NCBI RefSeq assembly: GCF_036320965.1
Contig: NC_092281.1
Span: 14,924,719-14,988,718, forward strand
Source: Panulirus ornatus
Lineage: Eukaryota > Arthropoda > Malacostraca > Decapoda > Palinuridae
Direction: 5' to 3'
DNA length: 64,000 nt
In this document: positions 12,875 to 23,945 of the stretch, piece after piece
Position numbering within the stretch: the stretch's first letter is position 1
Layout: every line of letters starts with the position of its first letter
Position numbers and translations under genes: made by a program
Notes under the pieces: generated by a model
Database searches by the model: none
The model's input: only the letters and a program-made list of their open reading frames with translations
What the model was told of the DNA's origin: nothing

Positions 12875-12961
<87 letters not shown>
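12875..12961. repeat. (CT)n microsatellite
   Basis: About 87 bp of uninterrupted CT. Confidence 0.98.
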
Positions 12962-12964
<3 letters not shown>

Positions 12965-13950
12965 CTACGTGTAAGTCTTTCTTCCGGACTTCCTTATTTT
13001 CGAAGATGAACTCTGCCTGCGTTCACGTCTTCATGGCCTTCTAAGATCCTGTATGCAGTTATCACGTCTCATCTAATGCTTCTTTTTTTACTCAAGTCGG
13101 GCAGGCTGACGGCTTCCCTCTTCGTCATTAAGGCTCATTCCACTCCGGTCTGGGTGTCATTCTCGTTGTACTGCTTTCCAGTGGTTACCATATGGTTCGT
13201 CAGTTGAGGTGGGGGAGGACCAGACTGTTGCTGGTATATCCTATATAGGGCGAACGCACGTCATGCATACCCTTGCAAGGCTACGGCAGCGTAGGGAACC
13301 GATGTACCAAAAGGAGTAGCAGAGAGCAGCAGCGCCACACTTATGCTTACGAATACACTCCACAAACACTTCACCTGAGGTCCACGAATAGATAACCGCT
13401 GGACGTGTGTACACACAGGTGAAAGAGGCATCTTACTACTTTTAATGGAGAAACATTATACCTCGGAAGAAGGATTTTGAGAAATGCCCTTCAGTCTGGC
13501 CTCACGCTGGTAAACCCTCCTTCCGTGATGAAATATCTCGATCGCGCTGACGACATTTCCTTTCATTTGTCGGAGTCAACGTTACATTTTCTCACATTTC
13601 GATGGAAAGACCTACAACGAAGGGCCACCATAATCTACAAGGAAGCCGTCTCACAATCCACGCTTACCAACCTTACCGAGACAACGCGCGTCGTACTGAT
13701 CATAACGAAATCCATCGGACACATCCGGGAAGATATTTTTTTTTTCCCCGAGGGTACAAGACACAGGGCCACAGGAGAGCCAGCAACTGCTGCAGTTGAC
13801 TGATGAAATTCATCCGTGGCTTCATCCACTACATCCCCTCCCCCTAGGCAGGCAGTAGAGCGTATTGCCGAGCCGGTTACAACTACGGCCGCCACGGAGA
13901 CAAGGAAATAAGGCATCTCGCAAGTGCACGGAAGATACCCGATGATTGCG
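12962..13950. other. Unassigned sequence with one unrecognised 108-codon frame
   Basis: The plus frame 13477-13803 has ordinary amino-acid composition (no repeat bias), with words such as YLDRADD and FRWKDLQRR. I cannot place it in a family. Its length is within chance expectation. A T9 run at about 13738 interrupts the region. Confidence 0.4.

Positions 13951-14038
<88 letters not shown>
13951..14038. repeat. (GA)n microsatellite
   Basis: About 88 bp of uninterrupted GA. Confidence 0.98.
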
Positions 14039-14042
<4 letters not shown>

Positions 14043-14454
14043 TGGATAGTAACCCAGGCATGAGGATGATTTCTCAACATAGATCAACCAAAGCCATCCA
14101 CTGATGATGTGACATTCACCCGCAGGTCGTCCTTGGGCGAACGGGCGATGGCTGAACGTAGAAGTGAACCACGACCTCTGTGGAGGCAATATGGAGGAGG
14201 CGAGGCAGGTACACAATACAACCACACGTGTGTCGACGTCTGAGTTACGTGTCCTGATGGCAATAAACAGTCAGCTGAGCCTCCCTCCCACCACATGGAC
14301 AAAATAACATGGGACACAATAACTAGAGTTCTGTCCAGGTTTTCTCTGCGGGGGAAATATTAGCGTGTAAGCCTCTTAAGGCGGGACCCGAGAATGATGG
14401 AAGTGCTCAGAGTACGACTATGATAAGTCTCCTCCTTGCTCAAGGTTTATTCTC

Positions 14455-14456
<2 letters not shown>

Positions 14457-14510
<54 letters not shown>
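14457..14510. repeat. (TA)n microsatellite
   Basis: About 53 bp of uninterrupted TA. Confidence 0.98.
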
Positions 14511-14513
<3 letters not shown>

Positions 14514-14754
14514 TGTTATTTTCTAATACACAGTACACATTCTTATTTTCACCGACACCCAATAAATCTCGGGACACAAAAGAACTCCCTGAGAGAAATC
14601 AGATATTCCGTCAGAGGCATCTAATTCCCCTCGTCCGGCCAGTAATCCTCCACTAATTCCATATTTACCATAGGATCCCATCCCGCCTGTCCGCCGCTGA
14701 TAGTAAAACTCCGTAGGCTAACCAGCCGGACAGTGTTTGCCGATAATTGATGCC

Positions 14755-14950
14755 TGCTGAGTGGGGACACTGGATGGAATAACACTCGGTTAGTGGCCGT
14801 GATAGATGGGATGAAGCACCCTGAGTGGCCGGAATAGATGGGATGACGCTCGCTATGGGGCCACGATGGATGAGATAAGGCTCCGTGAGTGGCCATGATG
14901 GATTCGATAACACTCGCTGAGTGGGCAGGATGGATGAGACAACGCTTCCT
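14755..14950. repeat. 32-bp tandem repeat, about 6 diverged copies
   Basis: Units beginning tgagtgg(cc/gg) and carrying gatggatgagata and cgctcgc recur every ~32 bp with 15-30% differences. The start of a plus frame (14889-15131) lies in the last units; beyond them it encodes a hydrophobic run (LLILTLLLAA) and meets a donor-like AAGG|GTAAGT at 15086-15092. Not enough to call a gene. Confidence 0.85.
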
Positions 14951-16589
14951 CTATGGTACCGTCCTCCTTATACTCACATTACTCCTAGCGGCACAGCAGC
15001 AGAGAGGGCCAGGACGTGAGTGTCGTCAGCAGTGGCGGGATGGCCACCATAACTTGGCAAGATTTAATGATCATATCTCACCAAGGGTAAGTGCTGGCAT
15101 GTCCAGTGCTAGTTACTGCCCAAATTACTGACACCAGTAATTGGGAATTCTGTACTGACAGCCCTGAGGTACCCCAGCAGTAACCTGGAAGGTCAACGCG
15201 GGTCACTAAAAGGTTACGATACTAGGACTACATCCTCCCGTCATTCCCACCACAGCACATCATTATAAGGACGTACTGCGGGTGTACCATTTACGTCATT
15301 ACCACGACGTACGAGAGCAGTACAAGAGCACCAGTTCACAGCACCCGGCATCAAGGAAGGCTATACGCGGACCCTATACCAGGTTTCATAATGCTCGTCC
15401 TCTGACGGTAGGTGGAGCCGCATGAGTCAGGCTCATTATAACACAACTACCGAGGCTGTAGGAGCGGGAACAATACAGGGAGGAGGGGCAACTGTGGACT
15501 AAGTTTCCCTCCCCGAGCAGAGTTCCCAGCTGGCGAGGCTATACCGTGTTCCCTCCTCCCTCGCACGGCAGCCGAATCAACCCCTCCGGGATAAACATAA
15601 TCTGAGGCAAAGGTCGTCCTTGCGATCACTTCACAGTTACATCATCGTATGTAGGTGATGACAGTTTGGTGCTTCAAATTTTTTTTTTTTTTCAAGATTA
15701 ACAGTACCTTGAAGCACAAGGACTGCACAGAATACCAGGAAATTAATTTTACAGGGACAAGTAACTTAACTTTTGTCTTTTCGTAGCATTATCGGTGCTT
15801 CCAACTTGTTTAATCTTTATCTAATAAATTTCCGAATTCATAACTTCTCTAAATGAACTCATTATCTTTCACATGTATCTACCTTCTAAACATTCGGTGA
15901 ACAGATTGCAATGTTATCCTGCAGCATCTTGGACACAGTGGCGAGTGTCGTCGGCTGTTGAGAGGTGAGTGGGGTTCTGCTCCTCCCCTGCCAGCGGCGT
16001 GTAGAGCCAGTGATACGTCTGCTCCTCCCCTGCTAAGCTTCCATGTTTGTGATTTGTTATGGTGCGGTAATTGATAAACAGGTCCGGAGCCTCAGCCGGG
16101 GCCGCTGCCATGTTTGGCGGGGTCAGCAAGGAAGGCCGTGATCACTCTACAGTACCTGCCACACATTCTATCAAGCCGAAGAAGCCAACCACGTTAACGT
16201 ATGCTCTGTTAAGCTTACTCTCGCACAGGCATAGGCTCCTCAACCTAGTTGCTGCGTCCATCATCTTCGGAGTTTGTTAGATGGCATGAGGCCAAAGAAT
16301 GTCTTGTGGACAAGGCCAGAAAGGAGTGGCAAGAATTAAAACTGATAATTTCCAGCATCACAAGAGCAGTAACGTCATCCCTAGTAGACAATCCAAGCTT
16401 GATTCATCAAATGGTGTGATCCTTGTGAGTGGCGCTTGAGGAGGTCTCTCTTACCTATTGGAAAACAACTGACAAACAGAGATGGGTATGCTCGTCACTG
16501 ACCTTCACCAGTGGGTGGAAAAGGCGTTCTTAAAAGCGTGAAAACAGTAGGAAGCCCAGCACAAAGTGTGTCAACGTGTACAATCGCAT
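14951..16589. other. Unassigned sequence, no gene supported
   Basis: Balanced composition, with a T14 run near 15678-15692. From about 16280 onward it may belong with the RT-like remains that follow on the minus strand, but I could not read a protein motif there. Confidence 0.4.
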
Positions 16590-17285
16590 CATTCTCATTC
16601 TGCGTTGATGGTTAAGTCTACACAGTGACAAAGAGCTCCAAATGCTGGTGCCTCTAATCCAAGACGCCGGTACCTTTTTACATCATGAACCTGTGACCCA
16701 TCATTCAGCCAAATCTCTTTAATGACAAGCTCTTCTTTAGGGAGGGAGGGAGGAGGGATGGGGACTTCCGCTGAGGATTTTGGTTTTGTGAGCAGGGATG
16801 ACAAGCCCTAACCTTTCACAGGTATGTGATGCACGTGAGTGAATCATTTGTACCCAGAGGTGTTGATGACGATACCGTCGGTCGGCACAGATAAGTACAT
16901 GATGTTCAGTATTCGTGGACATGGACTAAACGAAACGCGTTAGTGTGGACGCTGAACAAAGTGGGGCGAAGAACACTGCCCTGCGGAGCACCACGGCCGA
17001 AACTCTCTGATATTACTTCGGTGTCTCTGACACAAGACAGATGGCTTTCTGTTAGACACGCAGTCAGAGATCAAGCGCAAAAACCATCCCCCAATATCTA
17101 TTCTAGCAAGTTCATACAGGACTGCGTGTCGATTGGCTACATCAAAAGCAGCTTTAAGATCAAGGAAGGTGGTAAAATTGTACTCTATAGGGAGAGTTAC
17201 CTTAAGAGGTTTGGTAGTGTAGTGTTGGTTGTTTGGGGTCAAACGATGAGGCGGTTGGCTCTTCACCCGCGGGTCGCCCACTCAT
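16590..17285 (-). mobile_element. Decayed non-LTR reverse transcriptase (R1/I/jockey-type, clade unsure)
   Basis: Reading the minus strand from 17281, an open frame of 113 codons contains FTTFLDLKAAFDVANRHAVL. This is the RT motif A region with its catalytic Asp (about residue 41, codon at 17161-17159), followed by ISDCVSNRKPSVL as in the 'YLSNR' stretch. After a frameshift near 17000, motif B reads GAPQGSVLRPTLF. Motif C is still legible as CAD with a shifted D around 16880-16893, then IVINTSG. Further down come LGLVIPAHKTKIL and W-L-N-D-G...VKRYRRLGL, matching the '...KT..., YLG' part that follows the RT palm. All motifs are in order on one strand, so this is a single element. It is dead: at least two frameshifts, and no endonuclease seen. 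The family word LKAAFDVANR suggests a decapod RT lineage I have seen before, but the clade is inferred. Confidence 0.82.
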
Positions 17286-18010
17286 GAACCATAAAGTACC
17301 CCTGCTGGTGAGAACGGGCTGTGTAACATGCAATCACCGCCCTGTTACAGCCTGCAAAGTGTGAGAGCAAGGCATTTACCGGCGCCCCAGCGCGCACCGC
17401 AGCGCAGGATCATAAACAGCCGAGACACAAGACTATAAATAATGCAGCCACAACATCGTCAGATGTAATGAGGCATGACCATAAGCACGGGAGATACAAG
17501 GTCAGCAAGACTGCAGACGCTAGCTAGATTCTGCTGAACCATGCGGACGACGGTGCGGGGAGACGTGAGGACATACCCTCGCCAGGCGGGTGTTTGGTGT
17601 CGGTATGAAGAACAAACAATTGCATGTTTGCCAATACTGGGAATATCTACTGATGTCTGGCGAGCAAGACAGAGGGGAAAGAGACACGAGCACAGTAGGT
17701 GCTGACGGACACAAGCGGTTACGTCAGGTGTACAACACATCACCTTATGCTTGGCTTGGTGTGCTCACCAGGCAGGCAGCATGTGTTTGAAGGCTCCTCA
17801 AACCTGGCTCCTCGCGAAGTATAATTAGTTTTAAGTGAATGATCGGAAATAAATGTGACTTATAAAGATAATTCTGTATTTCGATCATCATTCTGTACAC
17901 AGCGGGTGAGGAGCGGATCCAGACGGGGGAAGACGCTCGGGCTGACCGGGTAAGAGATAAGATGGTGAGCAAATCGCGAAGTGGAGGATTGGGTACGTAT
18001 GGCACTGAGG
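17286..18010. other. Unassigned sequence, no gene supported
   Basis: Could hold the eroded 5' part of the RT element on the minus strand, but no motif is readable. Only short frames (64-94 codons), none recognised. Confidence 0.4.
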
Positions 18011-18470
18011 TCAATGGGGAAGTTGTTGAGGGTGACGGTGGGAGAGGAAGGCAGGCAAGTTCATGGGGATGACCGTGGAAGAGGAGACGAAGGTTCTTGG
18101 GGGATGACCATGGAGAGGAAGGAAGTGGTTGAGGATAAATGTGATACAGGGGGAAGAAAATGGTTTAGGCTACCTGTGACCGAGAAGGGGAAGAAGGTGG
18201 CTGGGATGACTGAGGTAAAGGAAACGGAGGAAGTGGGTGGGAATGACTATGATTAAAGAGTGGAGGAGGTGGCTAGGGCTGACCATGATAGAGGGAGAGA
18301 GGGGGTGGCAGGGGATGACTATGACGGAGGAGGAGAGGAGTTAACTATGGCAGAGGGAGAGAGGAGTTGGCTGGTGTTGACTACGACAGGAAATGGGGAG
18401 GAAGTGGTTGGGGGGGATGACTCTGGTAGAGGCAGGGGAGGGTGGTTGTGGGAGGAGCGTGGAGCAGGTG
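18011..18470. repeat. Degenerate purine-rich minisatellite
   Basis: Words of the type gggatgac(t/c)atg, gaggaagtgg and gaggtggct recur about every 40-45 bp. Copies are strongly diverged, with no reading-frame meaning. Confidence 0.6.
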
Positions 18471-18724
18471 GACCTGACAGCCCCGGCAGCGGAGGCCGCG
18501 TTCGTACTTGGAAATGACACACGTAAATGTTGTTTTACAGCCTTTGATGTTTACTCCAATTCATTCCGGCTACATAACATACAGACTGGCTGCTGCACGA
18601 TTTCCAAGTCTGCTGATGTCAGCTGGAAATGCTGAAGACAGTTTTTCGAACAGCGTATCATGAACCTATGTACGTACAGTTTGTTGAATTCTGATATGTG
18701 CGCTTTATGAATTTACCTGTATTA

Positions 18725-18727
<3 letters not shown>

Positions 18728-18803
<76 letters not shown>
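18728..18803. repeat. (GA)n microsatellite
   Basis: About 76 bp of uninterrupted GA. Confidence 0.98.
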
Positions 18804-18805
<2 letters not shown>

Positions 18806-19079
18806 CTAAGATCAACCAATCCAGTGTGTTTCATATTCGTCTACGAATACAGTTAATTCCCGATCTTGACACATACTTCCTTGTTTCTACGACCCGTAGT
18901 CTAGAATCACTTGTCTTCTGTCTATGATTTTTTTGTGTGAGTTGCAAAATGTAACAAGAGTCTCTGGGACTCATGCCCACCACCATCACATTTCTGTGTT
19001 TATCAGTAGTGTCCGTTGAAATCATCGAACACTTTTAGCTAATTCTCAAGGCAGCAATTTCCGTGCCCTCTTGTGTGAC

Positions 19080-19700
19080 ACTCGAGCGATGCGCTCGTTC
19101 TTCCATTTTCTGACACAAACTTACGTGAGCCTGTAGGTCTGGAAATCCTTCATGCTAGGCCCTCGCGCTCGCACGTCGTCAGCTGCCCCGTTCCACCCAC
19201 CTGTTACCGAGTGTCCCTACCATCTTGTGGATGACCCCCGACAAAACACATCCAGTGATTTCCAGTCTGAGCGGCGGCGCGACCCCCACCGCTACGCACA
19301 GGTCATCCGTGCGACTCACGGTCGGTCTAGTGCCTGCAGGAGGTGTCGTTATCAGGCTTCCCCGTTGAGTGTGCGCTCCCGGGACCTCCCTCCGTTCACT
19401 CCACATTAATCATGGTGGTTCGCCTTCCCTCACCCCCCGTCAACCGCAACCCCCATCCAACTCGCGCTGTGTTTTACCTTCATTACTCTGGCCCTAATGA
19501 TCCGCTGAGCACTACCTGCCCTCGTCAGGACCTGGGGGTCACGAGCTTGCTCTCAGCCTGCCATTATGGCCGTTCACACCAGGTCTCACACCCCCACAAC
19601 AGCTGCGCCTCAGTGCGCCGGTTGTTCTCCCTTACAACTCGTGTCGACAGCTGACGGTGCAAACAGCGCAGACTCTCTCACCACCAACATACTACCGTCG
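19080..19700. other. GC- and CpG-rich patch with frames open on both strands
   Basis: Visibly richer in CG dinucleotides than its surroundings (for example gagcggcggcgcgac near 19270). Plus frames 19152-19409 and 19343-19654 and a minus frame 19179-19406 overlap. High GC removes stop codons, so this is expected without coding. It could be an exon or a CpG-rich regulatory patch, but I recognise no domain. Confidence 0.3.
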
Positions 19701-19903
19701 ACATTATCGACACGAGTCGAAGTATACTGATGTGGCTCGTGCTTCATGAGAGTGAAGTGTGAGGAACACATTGTATTGCCCGGGACCCTCCTTCAGAACA
19801 GGTTCCTCCTGCTGTTACCGTAAGACGTTTCTCCTCCCTTCAATCCAGGGGTTCCTTCAACTCCAAAGCTATGCAACACCCAGTACCAAGAAGACCATGA
19901 ACT

Positions 19904-19908
<5 letters not shown>

Positions 19909-19959
<51 letters not shown>
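19909..19959. repeat. (TA)n microsatellite
   Basis: About 50 bp of uninterrupted TA. Confidence 0.98.
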
Positions 19960-19961
<2 letters not shown>

Positions 19962-20439
19962 CTCTTCTCGCCATAGGATGTGGATTTCTATTGCTGGAAA
20001 GAATGTGTAGTATGAAAATCAATGGAAACGGTCCGAATATGAGTCACCGTCACTGCCTAACGACCCAGCTTGAACTCAGTTCATCTGGGAAATCACTCAC
20101 TGGCTCTTCGTAAATTTATCACAATTATACACTTTTTCCTTAAGGGCAAATCACAGACTACACTGCTCCTGACACGCACGCCGGTGCATCGTCCACACAG
20201 GACTAACTCTGCCCTGACATGCAAAATGTGTATCCAGGAGGGCGGTATCGGCTAACTGCCTTCAGCTTTCGCGCTGTACACAGAACAGTTTTCGTGAAGC
20301 ATGAAAAAAAAACCACAAATAAATAGTACGGATAATGCTCTCCTAACTCGCTCTGTTTGAGGAAAAGCGACAGACAGCATCGCGATTAAAGTTGCCATAG
20401 TGGTGGTCGTACCACATAGACGGGCGTGGGGTGTGTATA

Positions 20440-20493
<54 letters not shown>

Positions 20494-22040
20494 TGTTATG
20501 GAACTCCGCCTGCTCAAGATTGCATCGCAAGCGAAAAGTCACCTCTGGCGAGGCTGTATCACTGGGAGTACAGTCTCGTCAAAGAACTCACTCCAATGCA
20601 AATTAGAAGCATAGCAGTCTTGAGCTGCAAAAGCCTTCAGAAAGGTCAATGGTAAAACCAGGACTAAGTGACAAATTAGTACTGGGGTGATTAAAGATAA
20701 AAGATAAATAAATAAACAATATATATTTAGGTCTACTGTGGACCAGTAATGCCTCCGCTGACGGGCGTGAACGTAACTGGTATCAAAGACATTATCCTTC
20801 CGCAGACACTGTATCTTTGTCCTCTAGTAAAATAAAATGCAGTGTATTCCGTCCCAAATGTTTGGGACTTCCGTAACGTTATGGTCGGGAGGAATCCCCG
20901 CGACTTGATATCATCCTCAAGAGACACGAATGGCGCCATATTTCATTGGAGTTATTTGGGACGTCGATAAAATCTAAAGACGGAATCCATTACACTTGGT
21001 CTTTTGCATAGATTCTTGCGAGAACAATGTCTCTCTTGCATACGTCCTCTTCCCGGAGCCTTACGTATACACGATTAATGCCAGAGTTCTAGCACAACTG
21101 TTTCTCCTCCTTCCTGTAAGCCGAGGGATCCATTTCTCCGTCGCAAGTGGATAGATACGCCGGCATGTGGACTCACTCCTTAACCAACCCTCCGGATGCT
21201 GAAGTGCCGGTCCAGTTCCCTCACCGTTAGCGATCTCAGTGAGGGGGTATAACTCCTTACAAGTTAGTGCCAGGATATGTTCCCTCCAAAGCGTGTGGTT
21301 AATGGTCGGGCCAGAAGGGATGAGGGCAGCCTGTACTTCAAACCTGATGGGCTAAGCTTAGCTTCGGCGTTTATTGTGACGCTCTGACCCGTGCCTCTTG
21401 GTGGATATGGAAGAAAGCTCTTGAAAAAAGAGTGAAGGAAAGATGAGAGAAAATAAGGAAAGAGTAAAGAAAGAGAAGGAAAGAATTATTCAAACACATG
21501 AGGATGGTGGTATTCATCACATCCACGGCAACGGAGGCAAACTGGTATGTGAGTAACGACACAACACGGCCACCTTGAGGCTATCGGTACCGTAGCCTGA
21601 GTGTGAGGGTCTACCATCAAGCACACAAGTGACATCGTTATGACCACAGATGACACCCGTGTGCCAAAACATAACTTGTTAGGTTTTAAGCCAAAAATGC
21701 ACGATCCTTAGAGAAGAACTAGGGAACCCACCTGAGTTGCCACCACACCTGAACCACTCAAGACGAAGCCTCGTCTCTGGTAGCCATACAAACGCTTCTC
21801 CTACCACACAGCCTCGCACGACAGATCGTGAGGGAGCTGCTCGAAGACACGACAGTAAACTACAGCAGCGTCACGAAGATGGTACATGCAAATATAGCCC
21901 ACATTTGTAATCGTATCAGATTATAACAAAGCAATTTTTATAGGCTGATATCATATCTATCTTGGCTGACAGTCAGTCTTGTGTGATCTGGAGGAAAGTG
22001 TTCTTTGTTCCTATCTTGTCCTTCGAGAAGAAACTCAATT
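19960..22040. other. Unassigned sequence around one (AC)n tract
   Basis: Outside the AC tract at 20441-20491 I see no repeat and no recognisable protein. A 68-codon minus frame (20733-20939) has ordinary composition but no motif. Confidence 0.45.
20441..20491. repeat. (AC)n microsatellite
   Basis: About 50 bp of uninterrupted AC. Confidence 0.98.
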
Positions 22041-22341
22041 TCTTTAAGTGTGGAACATTACGAAGACGGAACAAGACGTTACAGAACGTTGTCAGTTATT
22101 TCTTCAAGTGTGGAACGTTACGAAGACGGAACAAGACGTTACAGAACGTTGTCAGTTATTTCTTCAAGTGTGGAACGTTACGAAGACGGAACAAGACGTT
22201 ACAGAACGTTGTCAGTTATTTCTTCAAGTGTGGAACGTTACGAAGACGGAACAAGACGTTTCAGAACGTTGTCAGTTATTTCTTCAAGTGTGGGACGTTA
22301 CGAAGACGGAACAAGACGTTACAGAACGTTGTCAGTTATTT
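22041..22341. repeat. 60-bp minisatellite, 5 nearly identical copies
   Basis: Five units in perfect 60-bp register. Middle copies are identical and only a few positions vary (aacatta/aacgtta, gttacag/gtttcag, ggaacg/gggacg). Each unit carries two AACGTT-like palindromes and tcttcaagtgtgg. With a period of 60, all three plus frames stay open for 110-130 codons, giving 20-residue repeat peptides (FKCGTLRRRNKTLQNVVSYF in one frame). The openness is explained by the period. The near-identity indicates recent expansion or homogenisation. Confidence 0.97.
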
Positions 22342-22468
22342 CATAAACATGACTTAACCCTTCGAAAATTAATGTGCCTCTGATGAGAAGGCTACAGTCT
22401 GAGTGATAAATCAGGCTGCAGTCTCTCCCGTGTAAATCTCATTACACAACCCTGATGAATACCTTCCG

Positions 22469-22494
22469 GCACGCACGCACGCACACACGCATGC

Positions 22495-22530
<36 letters not shown>
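22469..22530. repeat. (GCAC)n/(CA)n microsatellite
   Basis: Starts as cgcacgcacgcac and settles into CA for about 40 bp. Confidence 0.95.
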
Positions 22531-22532
<2 letters not shown>

Positions 22533-23059
22533 CAGATTATCCTATCAGACACAAAGGTTGGTGTGAGATACACAGAGTAAACACCACTGCTTAACGCGCT
22601 GGGCACGGTCGTCAGAGGGAATATAAATATTCCGCTCACAACTGGTATAAAAAAAAAAAAAAAACGCGCCATTAACGTCTCCAAAATTCAGAGTATTATT
22701 TGTTTATCATAATCAAGTTAATAGTGAGTTTCGTACTGTTATTCACCTTCCTCACGATCTCTACCTGTAACTGAGGCAGTCAGTAGCTGTCGGTGTTGAC
22801 AAAAAGGGCAAATTGGTGGCTCGTGCGTCTCTGTGTATCACATCCTTCCTTCCTGCTAAATTTATGCCCAACAGTTTGTCTAGTTCCCTTCCTCTGCTTT
22901 CCTGTTACTACACAACTGAAGGCTCCGGAGGTCTTGCTGTTACCCTCCTGCTGACCCTTTAACCAATTCATTAACGGACCGCCTGCAGGAGCAGCAATCC
23001 GCAGTCCCTGACTTTCCTCACCTCCACGTCTGCAGCTTGCTTGTTCTGTATCCCACACG
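22531..23059. other. Unassigned sequence, no gene supported
   Basis: An A15 run lies at about 22650-22664. The minus frame 22780-23268 (162 codons) is open through this region, but it takes in the AC tract and the two-copy 76-bp repeat. I do not call it. Confidence 0.45.
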
Positions 23060-23212
23060 AGTCTGGTGACCCCTGACCACTTCACCTCCGGTTCTCCTGA
23101 GGCTAATTCTTCCGCTTGTTCACACCTGGCTCTTCCTGAAGACCCGTGACCTCGTCGCCTCCAGTTCTCCTGTGGTGAGTTTTCCACAGTTCCAAACCGG
23201 GTTCTTCTTAAT
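23060..23212. repeat. ~76-bp tandem duplication
   Basis: Two diverged copies share cctccggttctcctgagg / cctccagttctcctgtgg and cacctggctcttcct / aaaccgggttcttctt in the same order. Confidence 0.7.
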
Positions 23213-23217
23213 GGGCT

Positions 23218-23225
<8 letters not shown>

Positions 23226-23270
<45 letters not shown>
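23226..23270. repeat. (CA)n microsatellite
   Basis: About 45 bp of CA preceded by gcgcgcg. Confidence 0.97.
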
Positions 23271-23272
<2 letters not shown>

Positions 23273-23312
23273 CAACATACGAGGGGACCAAGACTACCTC
23301 CCAAGTTGGTCT

Positions 23313-23452
23313 GAATACACACGTTGCTACGGAAACTCAACCCGATTAAGTGTAAAGAACTGAGGATGGGGCACGGTGAAAGAAGGCATGAACATGATCA
23401 TCATCTAGCTAGCTATAAGCTTCCGGAGTGTGTGTGTGTGTGTGTGTATGTG

Positions 23453-23531
<79 letters not shown>

Positions 23532-23945
23532 TCTGTGGGACTCGGTAGTCGACTTCGTCCCTAATCTGTCGTCAGTGTAGTTTAGGAGACAAACTCTCTG
23601 CTGGCGAATACTAGAATACCTTTCAAGTGTATGGATATGGAATTGATTAGCAGGCTGTTCCTATCCTACATAAGGTTAAAGCTAGAATATGCATCTCAGG
23701 TTTGGTCATCTAACCTAAAGAAGCACAAGGAGCTAACAGAGAACAGCAGGACGGTACCAGAATTAAGAAATCTGAGTTACACCCCATCTTGAAAGAGAAG
23801 AGTGAGGGGTGACCTGATCATAACTTTTAAGCTTTTAAACCAGGTCGATGACGTGAACAACGAATAGCTAGCTGTTCGAGGCATGTAGCCACAGAGCAAC
23901 CAGAGGACATAACACGGAAATAGGCACAGATGAAGCTAATGATCA
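23313..23945 (+). mobile_element. CR1-like LINE fragment (reverse transcriptase thumb/C-terminal part)
   Basis: Plus-strand reading gives, in order, KLNPIKCKELRMGHGERRHE then KLPE (the 'KC.vm..G...RR.e' stretch after the RT palm). A GT microsatellite follows (23428-23530), then DSVVDFVPNLSS in another frame, then LLANTRIPFKCMDMELISRL, FLSYIRLKLEYASQVWSSNL with KKHKE, VPELRNLSY, RRVRGDLIITFKLLNQVDDV and ATRGHN. This is the canonical series of the CR1/jockey-type C-terminal region: 'SYIRPKLEYAS.VWSP.LKKH', 'VQR.A', 'VPEL', 'RR.RGDLI.TFKLL', 'TRGH'. A stop (23790-23792), frame changes and the microsatellite show it is dead. The same family is seen on the minus strand at 47335-48000. Confidence 0.9.
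23428..23530. repeat. (GT)n microsatellite inside a LINE coding region
   Basis: About 100 bp of GT with two small interruptions near 23447-23455. It lies between KLPE and DSVVDF of the RT remnant, where only about ten codons are expected, so it expanded or inserted within former coding sequence. Confidence 0.97.

Noticed and set aside
22041..22341. CRISPR-like regular repeats
   Set aside because: Units are directly adjacent with no unique spacers, and the window is eukaryotic. Same for the other minisatellites.
23060..23268. Basic N-terminal part of a 162-codon minus frame as a gene
   Set aside because: It consists of the (AC)n tract and a 76-bp tandem duplication; the rest has no motif.
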